A stretch of DNA of 64,000 nt from Desulfosporosinus sp. FKB (GTDB lineage: Bacteria; Bacillota; Desulfitobacteriia; Desulfitobacteriales; Desulfitobacteriaceae): positions 310,001 to 374,000 of the forward strand of contig NZ_NADJ01000040.1 of NCBI RefSeq assembly GCF_002196705.1, written 5' to 3'. The translations under genes were made by a program, and so were the position numbers. Below are positions 1 to 9,134 of the stretch, one piece after another. The notes under the pieces are model-generated. The model had not been told where the DNA came from. It saw only the letters and a program-made list of their open reading frames with translations, and did no database searches. Numbering within the stretch: position 1 is the stretch's first letter; every line of letters begins with the position of its first letter.

Positions 1-321
1 CATTTTTTCTGCAAGCTTAATATACCCTTCATGAGTCACTATGTTCATCATAGCATGGAAATATTTATCGGACTGTTCTTTGACAGCCTCTATTAGTTCA
101 GGATGACTGTACCCTATATTCAGTACACCTACTCCTCCAACCCAATCGAGAAAAATATTACCGTCCACATCTTCCAGCATTGCACCTTCCCCTCTGCTGA
201 TTACGCAGGGATAAATACAGTTTATGGCGCTTGGAACAGCCTCTCCTCTCCTTTCTATTATTGCTTTGGCTTTCGGGCCCGGCAAAGGTGTATTTATTTT
301 TGGCAAAGCATCTCTAAGCAT
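1..321 (-). CDS. Class III aminotransferase, GABA aminotransferase-like (3' end outside window)
   Basis: The minus strand reads 107 codons from ATG at 321 to the window edge without a stop, preceded by an AAGGAGA ribosome binding site. The N-terminus contains the pattern seen in PLP-dependent class III aminotransferases: a proline-rich start (LPGPKAKAIIERR), then DVDGNIFLDWVGGVGVLNIG and HPELIEAVKEQ. This most resembles 4-aminobutyrate aminotransferases, which convert GABA and 2-oxoglutarate to succinate semialdehyde and glutamate. The catalytic lysine would lie beyond the window, so substrate is inferred from the neighbouring putrescine genes. It lies downstream of the alcohol dehydrogenase gene on the same strand, probably in the same operon. 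Confidence 0.8.
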   Translation of the reverse strand, partial: MLRDALPKINTPLPGPKAKAIIERRGEAVPSAINCIYPCVISRGEGAMLEDVDGNIFLDWVGGVGVLNIGYSHPELIEAVKEQSDKYFHAMMNIVTHEGYIKLAEKM

Positions 322-436
322 AATAAATTATCTCCTTAAACTATAAATATTTTTTACGACTCCCATACCGTTTTACAGCACCACTGAGGTAAGGAAAATT
401 AATATTCCTGGTAGAAAAACCTACGTTGTATACTTT

Positions 437-1570
437 TTATAAGGCTTTCCGGTAAATCTTTTTAATTTCTTCCAAACTAAATACAACCGGGTGATTGGCG
501 ATACCTGCTGCAGAAACTTTCAGGCAATTTTCCGCCATCCAATCCACATCTTCCAGAGTAACTCCTTGCTCGCCCAGGGTCGTTGCTAAATCAATTTTAG
601 TAAGTAATTCTCTAATTTTCGGTACACAGTCATTTTCATCCTTGCCACCTAAAAGTTTAGAAATAACAGCAAATTTCTCAGGTGCACCACTGATTGATTC
701 TTCAAAAATTACCGGGGCAAGGGCTGCCAGCCCCCTGCCATGAACAATATTTTTCAAACCGCTTGCAGGATGTTCCATTCCATGCGGTGCTGTAACACCG
801 GCTGTATTAATAACCATTCCGCCAAGTGTACTGGCGAAACACAGCTGCTCCCAGCTGGCAAGATCTGACGGATCATTATATACCTTGCAAAGGCCATAGG
901 CACTTAGGCGGATGCCTTCCAAAGCCTGCATTCTGGTCAGCGGTTGCGCTAGAGAGGACAAATACCCCTCCATACAGTGACAAAGGGCATCAAAACCAAC
1001 GCCAGCCAGCGTGGATTTTGGCAGGGTAGTCATAAGCAGCGGATCTATTATGGAACAGGCAGGCACAATGGCCTTACAGCGCAAAGATTTTTTATCCATA
1101 GTTTCCGGATTGGTCATTACGGCAAAACCGTTTCCTTCACTTCCCGTACCGCAAGTGGTCGGTATGGCAATCACAGGCAGGGCTTGATCACTGAGTTTGC
1201 GGCCAAAAACATAGTCATTGATATCACCGCTGTTAACTATTTGAAAGGCAATACCCTTCGCAGCGTCAATACTGCTGCCTCCACCTACGCCGATTACAAC
1301 GTCGCAGCCCTCCGCAGCTGCCAGTGCTGCCCCTTCGTAGATTGTGGTAGTCAAAGGATTCGGGGTGACCTTGTCAAATAAACAAAAGGAAACCTTGTTC
1401 TCTTGCAAAAGTGTTTCAATCTTATGCAAAAGGCCGGAGCGTTTGGTGCTGCTGCCGCCAGTGACGAGCAGAGCGCGCTTGCCCAGTGCCGCCGCTTTTT
1501 CACCAATGGTATCTGATTTTCCGCAACCGAACACGAGATTAACAGGTAAATGGTAATCAAATTCCAACAT
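437..1570 (-). CDS. Iron-containing alcohol dehydrogenase, possible 4-hydroxybutyrate dehydrogenase
   Basis: About 377 residues, the usual length of type III (iron-dependent) alcohol dehydrogenases. The NAD-binding GVGGGSSIDAAK motif is near residue 95. Metal-ligand regions are recognisable as GVGFDALCHCMEGY and APHGMEHPASG followed by VHGRG. ATG at 1570 is chosen because GGAGG lies 7 bases upstream; an in-frame ATG at 1609 lacks this. Family members reduce aldehydes or oxidise alcohols with NAD(P)H. Lying between a GABA-type and a putrescine-type aminotransferase, it could reduce succinate semialdehyde to 4-hydroxybutyrate, as the iron enzyme of Clostridium kluyveri does. The substrate is inference; the family is clear. 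Confidence 0.85.
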   Translation of the reverse strand: MLEFDYHLPVNLVFGCGKSDTIGEKAAALGKRALLVTGGSSTKRSGLLHKIETLLQENKVSFCLFDKVTPNPLTTTIYEGAALAAAEGCDVVIGVGGGSSIDAAKGIAFQIVNSGDINDYVFGRKLSDQALPVIAIPTTCGTGSEGNGFAVMTNPETMDKKSLRCKAIVPACSIIDPLLMTTLPKSTLAGVGFDALCHCMEGYLSSLAQPLTRMQALEGIRLSAYGLCKVYNDPSDLASWEQLCFASTLGGMVINTAGVTAPHGMEHPASGLKNIVHGRGLAALAPVIFEESISGAPEKFAVISKLLGGKDENDCVPKIRELLTKIDLATTLGEQGVTLEDVDWMAENCLKVSAAGIANHPVVFSLEEIKKIYRKAL

Positions 1571-1721
1571 AAGTAATCCTCCAAAGGTGCGGGGAGAGAA
1601 GCTCAGCATCCCTCCCCATGATATTTCTGGTTTTGGTGCAAATCTGCTAAGATGTTCTCTTTCTCACATCGACCAAACCTTCCTTAAGATGATCGCACTT
1701 GCCTTAGGGGAGCGTTGATTA

Positions 1722-3077
1722 TTAGAGCGCATCAATCTGCTTATCCGCTTCAGCAACTGCCTGCTCAAAGCGTTCGACAACGATGTCAAAATCCTCGTAA
1801 GAAGTGGTCGCCGCAGGCTCAAAGCGGATTACCTTAGAATTGTTGAGGGTGCCGGCTGTCATGACACGTCGTGCAAACATGCCTTTGGCCACAATATAGC
1901 CGATCTCCGATTTGGGGAACTCAACCCCAATCATCAAGCCAATGCCGCGGATTTCACTTAGAACGCGCGGATACTTGGCCTGGACCCCCTTAAGCTTGCT
2001 CATCAGATATTGACCTTTTTCTTTTGCCTGCAGCGGAATGTCATATTTGAGCATGAAGTTTATCGTTGCAATCGCCGCTGCGCAGGCCAGGGGATTGCCG
2101 CCGAAGGTTGGGGAGCCAAGTATCCAAGGATTATCCTGGAGCTCCTGAGTCCACAGATGAGGGCGGGCTATAATACCAGTGATGGGCATGATACCTCCGC
2201 CGAAGGCCTTGCCGTAGGTCATGATGTCAGGGGTTACTCCTTCTGCCTCGCAGCGAAACATAGAACCCGTCCGACCCATGCCGGTCTGGATTTCATCAAA
2301 GATTAAACAGACCCCATATTCGTCACAGATCTTACGAACCTCCTGGAGATAGCCTTCAGGTGGGAGGATAACACCGGCTTCGCCCTGGATCGGTTCGAGG
2401 ATAACAGCCGCTACTCCCTCTCCCACAGCTGTGAGGTTTTTGATTGCTTTACGGATATCCGCTGCCACTCCATATTCCACGTGCTGCACCTGCTGCACTA
2501 TAGGCAGATAGGGAATGCGGTAAGTACCTTTCCCTCCCATCGATAGTGCACCCATTGATTTGCCATGGAAACCTCCAATGGTGGAGATATACCAGCGGCC
2601 GCCCGTGGCAATACGAGCGAGTTTAAGCGCCATCTCAACAGCTTCAGCACCACCATTGGTGAAAAAGCAGTATTGCAAGTCACCGGGGGTAATTTCAGCC
2701 ATCGCTTTGGCCAGATAACCGCGCAGCGGATCAAGCAGTTCTTGGCTGTGCAGTGCCTGCCGGTGAAGCTGTGCCTCGACCGCCTCTAAGATTTCCGGAT
2801 TTCGATGACCGCACATATAGATGCCAAACCCACCTAAGCAATCAATGAATTCTTCACCATAAACATCGTAAAAATAAGAATCGTGATCCATCCACTCAAC
2901 AAAGGCGGCATTTGTAGAAACGGATTTGCGGTATTTAAGCCAGCCGGGATTGACATAGTTGTTATAATTTTCTATCGCATCTTCGACGATTCTTCCCTTG
3001 TCTTCTATACTGAGCTCATGGCCAGTAATATAACCGAGTGCCCTGTCAAGTTCTTTTAGTGCCTGCTCTTTACTCAT
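1722..3077 (-). CDS. patA: Putrescine aminotransferase-type class III aminotransferase
   Basis: 451 residues, matching YgjG/PatA-type putrescine aminotransferases (about 450-460). The sequence has the PLP enzyme hallmarks: FTNGGAEAVEMALKLAR (phosphate binding), GFHGKSMGALSMGGK, the Asp of FDEIQTGMGRTG that contacts the pyridine nitrogen, and TYGKAFGGGIMPITG holding the Schiff-base lysine. The likely reaction is putrescine plus 2-oxoglutarate to 4-aminobutanal plus glutamate. AGAGGGG precedes the ATG at 3077. The next gene downstream in transcription order is the alcohol dehydrogenase and the upstream one is the aldehyde dehydrogenase that would take the aminoaldehyde product. Other diamines (cadaverine) or ornithine-like substrates cannot be excluded. 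Confidence 0.82.
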   Translation of the reverse strand: MSKEQALKELDRALGYITGHELSIEDKGRIVEDAIENYNNYVNPGWLKYRKSVSTNAAFVEWMDHDSYFYDVYGEEFIDCLGGFGIYMCGHRNPEILEAVEAQLHRQALHSQELLDPLRGYLAKAMAEITPGDLQYCFFTNGGAEAVEMALKLARIATGGRWYISTIGGFHGKSMGALSMGGKGTYRIPYLPIVQQVQHVEYGVAADIRKAIKNLTAVGEGVAAVILEPIQGEAGVILPPEGYLQEVRKICDEYGVCLIFDEIQTGMGRTGSMFRCEAEGVTPDIMTYGKAFGGGIMPITGIIARPHLWTQELQDNPWILGSPTFGGNPLACAAAIATINFMLKYDIPLQAKEKGQYLMSKLKGVQAKYPRVLSEIRGIGLMIGVEFPKSEIGYIVAKGMFARRVMTAGTLNNSKVIRFEPAATTSYEDFDIVVERFEQAVAEADKQIDAL

Positions 3078-3164
3078 TCTAAGCCCCTCTTTCCCTTACC
3101 TAATAAATTCCTGCCTAATTGAATATAAGTTTCAAAGTATGCCAGACTAGCCAAGAAAAAAAAC

Positions 3165-4643
3165 TTACCGCTCTTTAAACCAACCGAGGGGCAACGGTTC
3201 GAGATTGATGTTGATCTGTTTCACCTCGGTATATTCCTCAAAACCAAAGGTACCGAGTTCGCGACCCAAACCGCTCTGTTTGTAGCCTCCCCACGGAGCT
3301 TCGTTATACGTTGGATTGTAAGCGTTGATCCAGGTAATACCTGCCCGCAGCTTCTTAATGACTCGGAGTCCTTTAGCACCATCTTGGGTAAAGACTCCGC
3401 CTGCCAGTCCATAAATTGTGTTGTTAGCCAACGAGATGGCTTCTTGTTCATCTTTGAATTTCTGGACGACCAACACCGGTCCGAAAATTTCCTCTTGAAC
3501 AATGCGCATTTCCGGTGAGGTGTCAGTAAAAATCGTAGGTTCTACGAAGTATCCCTTTTCAAAACTGCCCTCCAGAATTCGGTTTCCACCGCACACCAGG
3601 CTGGCACCCTCTTTTTTTCCCAGTTCTATGTAATCAAGTACCCGCTTCAGGTGCGTTTCACTGATCAGGGGGCCCATTTCGACGTCCTCCTCCATCCCCG
3701 GTCCGACCTTGATCTGCTTAGTCCGTTCAACAAGCCTCTTCAGGAATTGGTCATGGATGCTCTCTTCAATCAGGAGCCTGGAGCCTGCGCTGCAGACCTC
3801 ACCTTGGTTTACAAAGATGGCAAAAAGAGTCCAATCCACAGCTGCCTCAAGATCCGCATCGGCAAAAATGATATTCGGTGATTTACCGCCCAGTTCAAGG
3901 GAGATATTCTTAATGTTGCCTGTTGCTGCCATCATAATCGAACGCCCTGTCTTAGTACCACCTGTAAACGCGACCTTATCAATATCGAAATTGGCAGCCA
4001 TCTCGTGTCCCACTGTATCGCCGGCACCCAGCACAAGGTTTGCGACCCCCTTGGGATAACCCACTAGGTCAATAAGTTCAAAAAGCCTGATAACTGTCAA
4101 TGGGGTTAGCTCTGAGGGCTTAAAGACAACTGTGTTGCCTGCCGCGAGGGCCGGTGCTAATTTCCAGGCAGCCATCAGCAGCGGATAATTCCAGGGAACG
4201 ATCTGACCGCAGACACCGATGGGCTCGCGCACAACCAGAGTCTGCATAGGATCAGCTACATCGTAAGTCTGACCATGGGGCTTGGTGGCAAGACCGGCGT
4301 AATACCTAAAACAAGCGACGGCATCACTGACATCGCACTGGGCCTCGCGCAGGGCTTTGCCGTTGTTCTGAGTTTCCAGCTTGGCAAATTCCTCCGTCCG
4401 CTTTTCCAGGGCGTCAGCAAGTGCAAACATAAGCCTGGCGCGTTCAATTGGAGGCGTCGCCATCCAGCCGTCTTCATAAAAAGCCCTCTTGGCTGCTGCA
4501 ACGGCAAGCCTCACATCTTCCGCAGCGCCTTCGGCTACGGTTGCCAGAACACTGGCGTCGGCTGGATTGATAACGTCTCGGGTCTTACCGGCAAGCGCCG
4601 GCACCCATTGACCGTCAATATACATTCTTTCGATACTTTCCAT
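3165..4643 (-). CDS. Aldehyde dehydrogenase, gamma-aminobutyraldehyde dehydrogenase-like
   Basis: About 492 residues of NAD(P)-dependent aldehyde dehydrogenase fold. Visible motifs are VPWNYPLLMAAWKLAPALA, VAFTGGTKTGR, the catalytic Glu in ISLELGGKSPNIIFAD and the catalytic Cys in NQGEVCSAGSRL. The C-terminus GGYKQSGLGRELG is typical of betaine- or aminoaldehyde dehydrogenases. ATG at 4643 is chosen for the GAGAGGAG box seven bases upstream; the frame runs open further to 4694. In context it would oxidise 4-aminobutanal from the PatA reaction to GABA. It follows potC directly (62 bases), consistent with one transport-catabolism operon. Confidence 0.85.
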   Translation of the reverse strand: MESIERMYIDGQWVPALAGKTRDVINPADASVLATVAEGAAEDVRLAVAAAKRAFYEDGWMATPPIERARLMFALADALEKRTEEFAKLETQNNGKALREAQCDVSDAVACFRYYAGLATKPHGQTYDVADPMQTLVVREPIGVCGQIVPWNYPLLMAAWKLAPALAAGNTVVFKPSELTPLTVIRLFELIDLVGYPKGVANLVLGAGDTVGHEMAANFDIDKVAFTGGTKTGRSIMMAATGNIKNISLELGGKSPNIIFADADLEAAVDWTLFAIFVNQGEVCSAGSRLLIEESIHDQFLKRLVERTKQIKVGPGMEEDVEMGPLISETHLKRVLDYIELGKKEGASLVCGGNRILEGSFEKGYFVEPTIFTDTSPEMRIVQEEIFGPVLVVQKFKDEQEAISLANNTIYGLAGGVFTQDGAKGLRVIKKLRAGITWINAYNPTYNEAPWGGYKQSGLGRELGTFGFEEYTEVKQININLEPLPLGWFKER

Positions 4644-4705
4644 GCATAAGCTCCTCTCTAAATTTATTAATTTGGGAGTCCTTGACTCAGGCAAGTTTAT
4701 AGGTA

Positions 4706-5509
4706 TTAAACCAGACCTTTTTTAGAGGTTTTAGCCTCAAAAGTTCGCATAACCACGAGAATTAAGAGCGTGATAAGGATAATCACAGTGATTAAGGCAT
4801 TGATATCCGGCGAGACTCCTGTTTTGACCTTATTGAAGATATAAATAGGCAGCGTCACGCTGTCCACACCGGTGGTAAAAAAGCTGACGATCACATCATC
4901 GAGGGACAGGGTGAGGGCCAGCATAGCGCCGGCGAGAATCCCAGGGGCGATGATCGGCAGCGTGATGCGCAAAAGAGTGTGCAGGCGGGTAGCACCCAGG
5001 TCCATCGCTGCTTCTTCCACCGACATGTCAAAGCCGGAGATGCGTGAACGCACCGTGACAACAACATAGGGCATCGAAAAGGTGACATGGGCAATAATCA
5101 GCGTCGTAATGCCTAAACTAATATTTAGGATGTGGTAAAAGGCGAGCAAGGAGATGCCCATGACGATCTCGGGGATAACAATGGGGATATAGAGGAAGGA
5201 GTCAACAATACTTTTACCCCTAAATTCATAACGAAACATTCCTATAGCGGCAAGGGTGCCAATGAAAACCGAGATGACGACGGTGGAAACGGCAACGATC
5301 GCTGTGTTTTCTAAGGCCGACATAAGATCCGTGTTCTGCAGCATGATGCCGTACCATTGGAGGGTAAATCCCTGAAAAACAATATTAAGCTTAGACGAGT
5401 TAAACGAGAAAAAAACAATAATCGCGATAGGCAGGTAGAGAAAGATATAAATCAGGGTCACAAAGACCGCCGACAGGAGCTTGGTTAACTGTTTGTTGCT
5501 TGAATTCAT
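4706..5509 (-). CDS. potC: Spermidine/putrescine ABC transporter permease PotC
   Basis: 267 residues with about six hydrophobic membrane segments. The EAA loop that docks the ATPase is clear: VEEAAMDLGATRLHTLLRIT followed by LPIIAPGILAG. The opening segment (LIYIFLYLPIAIIVFFSFNSS) and overall length match PotC. It is a membrane half of a type I ABC importer, paired with PotB upstream (13-base gap). AAGGGGGG lies before the ATG. Substrate is inferred as putrescine/spermidine because the operon also encodes putrescine-degrading enzymes. Confidence 0.9.
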   Translation of the reverse strand: MNSSNKQLTKLLSAVFVTLIYIFLYLPIAIIVFFSFNSSKLNIVFQGFTLQWYGIMLQNTDLMSALENTAIVAVSTVVISVFIGTLAAIGMFRYEFRGKSIVDSFLYIPIVIPEIVMGISLLAFYHILNISLGITTLIIAHVTFSMPYVVVTVRSRISGFDMSVEEAAMDLGATRLHTLLRITLPIIAPGILAGAMLALTLSLDDVIVSFFTTGVDSVTLPIYIFNKVKTGVSPDINALITVIILITLLILVVMRTFEAKTSKKGLV

Positions 5510-5522
5510 AACCTTACCCCCC

Positions 5523-6437
5523 TTAAGTAATATTTTCGAGACTACCGCCGAAGTGCTTGTAGACCCTCATCAAGACGATGGTGAAGACAATCAGGAGAAT
5601 CGACAGGGCTGCACCGAAGGGCCAATCTCTTGCCGCAAGAAATTGGTTTCTGATAAGATTGCCAACGAGGACGGAATTTCCGCCGCCTAATAGGTCACTG
5701 ATGAAGAAGTAGCCAAGCGTCGGGATAAAGACTTGGATGCAGCCGGCAAAGACACCCGGAACAGTGAGCGGGAGCGTCACCCGCCAAAAAGCTCGCCGCG
5801 GCTTGGCACCGAGATCGTTGGCGGCTTCCAGCAAAGAACGATCAAGTTTCTCGATTGAGCTGTAAAGCGGCAGCACCATAAATGGAAACAGGGTATAGAC
5901 CATTCCGACCATCACTGCTCCGTTTGTATAAAGCATCTGGAGTGGCCGAAAAACCAAGTGCGTCGACTGCAGCAGGGTATTAAAGGTACCATTCGTCCGC
6001 AACAGAATTATCCAGCCATAGGTACGAATGAGTGAGTTAGTCCAAAATGGCAGCATGATCAGGGAAAGCAGAATACTTTTGTTGCGGTCTCTGGCCCTGG
6101 CAATGATATAGGCGAAGGGATAGCCTAGTACCAGGCAGAGTACAGTGGTTGCCAGAGCAATGACAATGGAAACAAAAAAGATTTTCAGGTAAAGGGGATC
6201 ATAGATCCGCAGGTAGTTTTGAAAATTTAAGCTGGCAACTACCCCCCCATAAGTACCTTTTTTCATAAAACTGATGACAAGGATATACACCAGAGGAGCG
6301 GCGACAAAAATTAAAAGCCATAGGATGACCGGACCAACCATCAGGAAAAGCGGAATGCTTCGGGAAAGGGCCATTCGCTTCTCTGATGCGGTTGCCTCTG
6401 CTCTGAACGAAACTAGTGGTGGAGTCACGGTATTCAT
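5523..6437 (-). CDS. potB: Spermidine/putrescine ABC transporter permease PotB
   Basis: 304 residues, six predicted membrane helices after a polar N-terminus of about 30 residues. The EAA loop reads LLEAANDLGAKPRRAFWRVT then LPLTVPGVFAG, as in PotB-family permeases. The ATG overlaps the end of potA by four bases (ATGA), indicating translational coupling, and GAGGTGA precedes it. It pairs with PotC to form the membrane channel for polyamine uptake. Confidence 0.9.
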   Translation of the reverse strand: MNTVTPPLVSFRAEATASEKRMALSRSIPLFLMVGPVILWLLIFVAAPLVYILVISFMKKGTYGGVVASLNFQNYLRIYDPLYLKIFFVSIVIALATTVLCLVLGYPFAYIIARARDRNKSILLSLIMLPFWTNSLIRTYGWIILLRTNGTFNTLLQSTHLVFRPLQMLYTNGAVMVGMVYTLFPFMVLPLYSSIEKLDRSLLEAANDLGAKPRRAFWRVTLPLTVPGVFAGCIQVFIPTLGYFFISDLLGGGNSVLVGNLIRNQFLAARDWPFGAALSILLIVFTIVLMRVYKHFGGSLENIT

Positions 6438-7567
6438 ACACTCACCTCGATTTTCGGGACCTGCTCTATGAGATTATAAAGAGTTTCCTCATGGGTATGG
6501 AGAACAACGGTACCGTCCTTTTCCCAATAGACCCAAACGACCTCGCCTGGAGCAATCAGCGGCGTGCCTGCCAGCAAACTCATTTTAAGGTCCTGTCCAT
6601 TAGGCAGCTCAATGATTGTCTTGATAATCGAGCCCACATAGATATGTTCTTTGACAGTGCCCCTGAGGTTGAAACCGGGCACAGCGGCAGCAGAGCATTT
6701 GAGCTTTTCAGGGCGCACTGAGATATACACCATCTCGTCCTGACTGAACCCGGCGGCGCTGACCTCGGCGCTGCCAGTTTCAAAGATAACGTTAAGGCTG
6801 TCGCCGTCGACACTTCCAACCGAAGCCTCAAGAATATTCGATTCACCAATAAAATCCGCGACAAATTTCGTTGCCGGTTGATTATAGATCTTATCAGGCG
6901 GACCGATCTGCTCCAGGATACCGTTGTTCATGACTGCGATGCGATCGCTCATGGTTAAGGACTCTTCCTGATCGTGCGTTACATAGACAAAGGTAATGCC
7001 CAGTTGGCGTTGGAGGTGCTTGAGCTCGACTTGCATCTGCTTGCGCAGTTTGAGATCCAAGGCGCCAAGCGGCTCATCAAGCAACAAAACCTTAGGTCGA
7101 TTGACAAGTGCTCGGGCAATAGCCACACGCTGTTTCTGTCCGCCTGACAACTGGGAAGGCATCCGCTTCTCATAGCCATCCATCTGCACTAAGGAAAGCA
7201 TCTCACCTACCCGCTGACGAATTTCCTCTTTCTTGACTTTTTTTTCAGTTAGCCCAAAAGCAATATTGTCATAGACGTTCATATGAGGGAACAAGGCATA
7301 ATTCTGAAACACAGTGTTGACATTGCGCTGGTAGGGTGCCTTGTTCCCAACATTTTCACCCTCGATTATCACTGCGCCTGAGGTCACGGCTTCAAATCCG
7401 GCAATCATCCGCAAGGTTGTCGTCTTGCCGCAGCCGGAAGGCCCGAGCATTGTTAAAAACTCACCCTCCCGTATCTGAAGGTTTAGGTTTTTGACGACCT
7501 TGTTAGCACCATAAAATTTATCCACATTGCGTAGTTCAACCATGACCTTATCAGATACTTGTGCCAT
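6434..7567 (-). CDS. potA: Spermidine/putrescine ABC transporter ATP-binding protein PotA
   Basis: 377 residues. Walker A GPSGCGKTT is near residues 42-50, the Q-loop at VFQNYALFPHMNVYDN, the signature at QLSGGQKQRVAIARAL and Walker B at LLLDEPLGALD followed by THDQEE. The C-terminal 130 residues form the TOBE/OB regulatory domain typical of PotA and other CUT1-like ATPases. AGGAGG stands 7 bases before ATG. It powers import through PotB/PotC. Thirty bases upstream is the PII-like gene, an unusual position for such a regulator. Confidence 0.92.
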   Translation of the reverse strand: MAQVSDKVMVELRNVDKFYGANKVVKNLNLQIREGEFLTMLGPSGCGKTTTLRMIAGFEAVTSGAVIIEGENVGNKAPYQRNVNTVFQNYALFPHMNVYDNIAFGLTEKKVKKEEIRQRVGEMLSLVQMDGYEKRMPSQLSGGQKQRVAIARALVNRPKVLLLDEPLGALDLKLRKQMQVELKHLQRQLGITFVYVTHDQEESLTMSDRIAVMNNGILEQIGPPDKIYNQPATKFVADFIGESNILEASVGSVDGDSLNVIFETGSAEVSAAGFSQDEMVYISVRPEKLKCSAAAVPGFNLRGTVKEHIYVGSIIKTIIELPNGQDLKMSLLAGTPLIAPGEVVWVYWEKDGTVVLHTHEETLYNLIEQVPKIEVSV

Positions 7568-7596
7568 GCGGGCACCTCCTTATTGCTTGTGTCGGT

Positions 7597-7935
7597 TTAT
7601 AGAGTTTTCTCCCCTCTCTCTCCGGTTCGTATGCGCATGACATCGCGGACATCCGAAATGAACACTTTTCCGTCTCCCACTTTACCCGTCGAGATTGTTT
7701 CGTGGAGCTCAGTGAGAATCTCCTCGACATCCTCATCCAAAACCACCGTCATCACCTGAACTTTAGGCAGTAAGTTTATCTCGAGGTTAAGTCCTTCAAA
7801 CTCCTTGATTCTGCCCTTTTGGTGACCACAGCCCATAACGGCTGTGACTGTAAGGCCGATATAGTCATGCTTAGCTAGGATTTTCTTTACGTCGACGAGT
7901 TTCTCTGAACGAGTGATTATTTCAAGTTTCACCAT
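7597..7935 (-). CDS. PII family nitrogen regulatory protein
   Basis: 112 residues, the standard PII length. The ferredoxin-like core is recognisable from KLEIITRSEKLVDVKKIL, and the C-terminal signature reads ISTGKVGDGKVFISDVRDV (ATP-binding region). The T-loop follows CGHQKGRIKEFEGLNLE and lacks the Tyr at the position uridylylated in enterobacterial GlnB, as in many Gram-positive PII proteins. PII proteins sense ATP/ADP and 2-oxoglutarate and bind transporters or enzymes. Most sit beside amtB or glnA; here the gene lies between potD and potA, suggesting it gates polyamine import or catabolism by nitrogen status. That role is inference. Confidence 0.88.
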   Translation of the reverse strand: MVKLEIITRSEKLVDVKKILAKHDYIGLTVTAVMGCGHQKGRIKEFEGLNLEINLLPKVQVMTVVLDEDVEEILTELHETISTGKVGDGKVFISDVRDVMRIRTGERGEKTL

Positions 7936-7981
7936 TTTGTTCGCACTCCCTTTTTTGCGTTAGCTATGCCTGGAAGATTAA

Positions 7982-9049
7982 TTAGCCCTTAAATTCTGTC
8001 CAGATCCTATCAAATTGGCTCAAAGAGGCCCCCACATCGTTAAGAAGTTCGCTGCTTTTGATCTTGTCGAAGGGGATATTGCTGGCTGAGTTGTCAAGAT
8101 AACTTTTCCCTAACAATGAATGGGCGGCTTTGTTGGGATTGGTATAGGGGTACTCGTCGGAAATTAATTTACTAACTGTCGGATCAAGGATGTAGTTGAT
8201 GAACATCTCTGCTTCCTTTTCATGCTTGGTACCTTTAACGACACAGAGATTGTCAATAGTAAGTCCGGAAATGCCTTCTTTAGGCCAAATAACTTTGATA
8301 TCCGGGTTCGATTTAATGGCCAGGGCAGCTTCGCCGTTGTAAATAAGGCCAATGGAGCACTCTCCGGAAATTAAGGCGGTTTTAGGACTGTCACTGTCGA
8401 ACACCTTAATATTCGGTCTGAGTTTCTTCAACCAACTTTCCGCATCTTTAAGATCATTTTCATTGGTGTCATTTAGCGAGTGACCTGTCGCGAGCAAGGC
8501 AGCTCCGATGATGGGCCGCTCATCGTCAACAACGACTATCTGATTTTTGAATGAAGGATCAAGCAAATCGTTATAGCTGGTAATGGTCTTAGTCACCTTT
8601 TTGGTGTTGACCGCCAGAACAACCGGACTGGAAAGGTATGGAACAGTGTATTTGTTTCCCGGATCGTAATCACGGTTTAGAAAACTGTCATCTATGTTTT
8701 GGAAATTAGGGATATTATCCTTGTTAATCGGCTGAATAAGATTTTGGGCTATCATACCTTTAACAGCGTAATTGCTGGGTACGACGACATCATACTGTGA
8801 GAGCCCGCCCGCTTGTAGCTTAGCTATCATTTCCTCGTTAGAAGAGAAGTTACTCATCTTGACTGTGATGCCATACTTCTGTTTGAAAGAATCGAGCACT
8901 GACTGCGGGGTATACTCAGTCCATTGGAAAAAGTTAATTTCTTTAGTATTGCTCCCGTCACTCGTAGTTTTACTGGAACCGCAGCCGCCGAGAGATACCA
9001 CTCCAAACGACAAGAGCACCACCATAACCAGGGATAAGATACGTTTCAT
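7982..9049 (-). CDS. potD: Spermidine/putrescine-binding lipoprotein PotD
   Basis: 355 residues. A lipoprotein signal (charged start, hydrophobic stretch, lipobox SLGGC near residue 27) anchors it outside the membrane. The mature part begins with INFFQWTEYTPQSVLDSFKQ, the typical PotD/PotF opening, and contains DVVVPSNYAVKGMIAQNLIQ. It would capture polyamine for PotABC. AAGGAGG precedes the ATG. It appears to be the first gene of the polyamine operon, because a terminator and non-coding sequence lie upstream. Confidence 0.9.
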   Translation of the reverse strand: MKRILSLVMVVLLSFGVVSLGGCGSSKTTSDGSNTKEINFFQWTEYTPQSVLDSFKQKYGITVKMSNFSSNEEMIAKLQAGGLSQYDVVVPSNYAVKGMIAQNLIQPINKDNIPNFQNIDDSFLNRDYDPGNKYTVPYLSSPVVLAVNTKKVTKTITSYNDLLDPSFKNQIVVVDDERPIIGAALLATGHSLNDTNENDLKDAESWLKKLRPNIKVFDSDSPKTALISGECSIGLIYNGEAALAIKSNPDIKVIWPKEGISGLTIDNLCVVKGTKHEKEAEMFINYILDPTVSKLISDEYPYTNPNKAAHSLLGKSYLDNSASNIPFDKIKSSELLNDVGASLSQFDRIWTEFKG

Positions 9050-9109
9050 AAAAGTTCCTCCTTACTTTGATTTAGAATAATATTCGTGTGGGTTATCTCT
9101 ATATAAAAA

Positions 9110-9134
9110 CTTAACAATAAATACAGTTGTTAAG
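9110..9134. promoter_or_regulatory. Inverted repeat upstream of potD, candidate operator
   Basis: A perfect 8-base inverted repeat, CTTAACAA / TTGTTAAG, separated by 9 bases, lies about 60-85 bases upstream of the potD start. Just downstream in the direction of transcription is an AT-rich TATATA block that could be a -10 region. The symmetry suits a dimeric regulator; the PucR-type protein encoded at 10097-11218 is the obvious candidate. No direct evidence links them. Confidence 0.4.
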
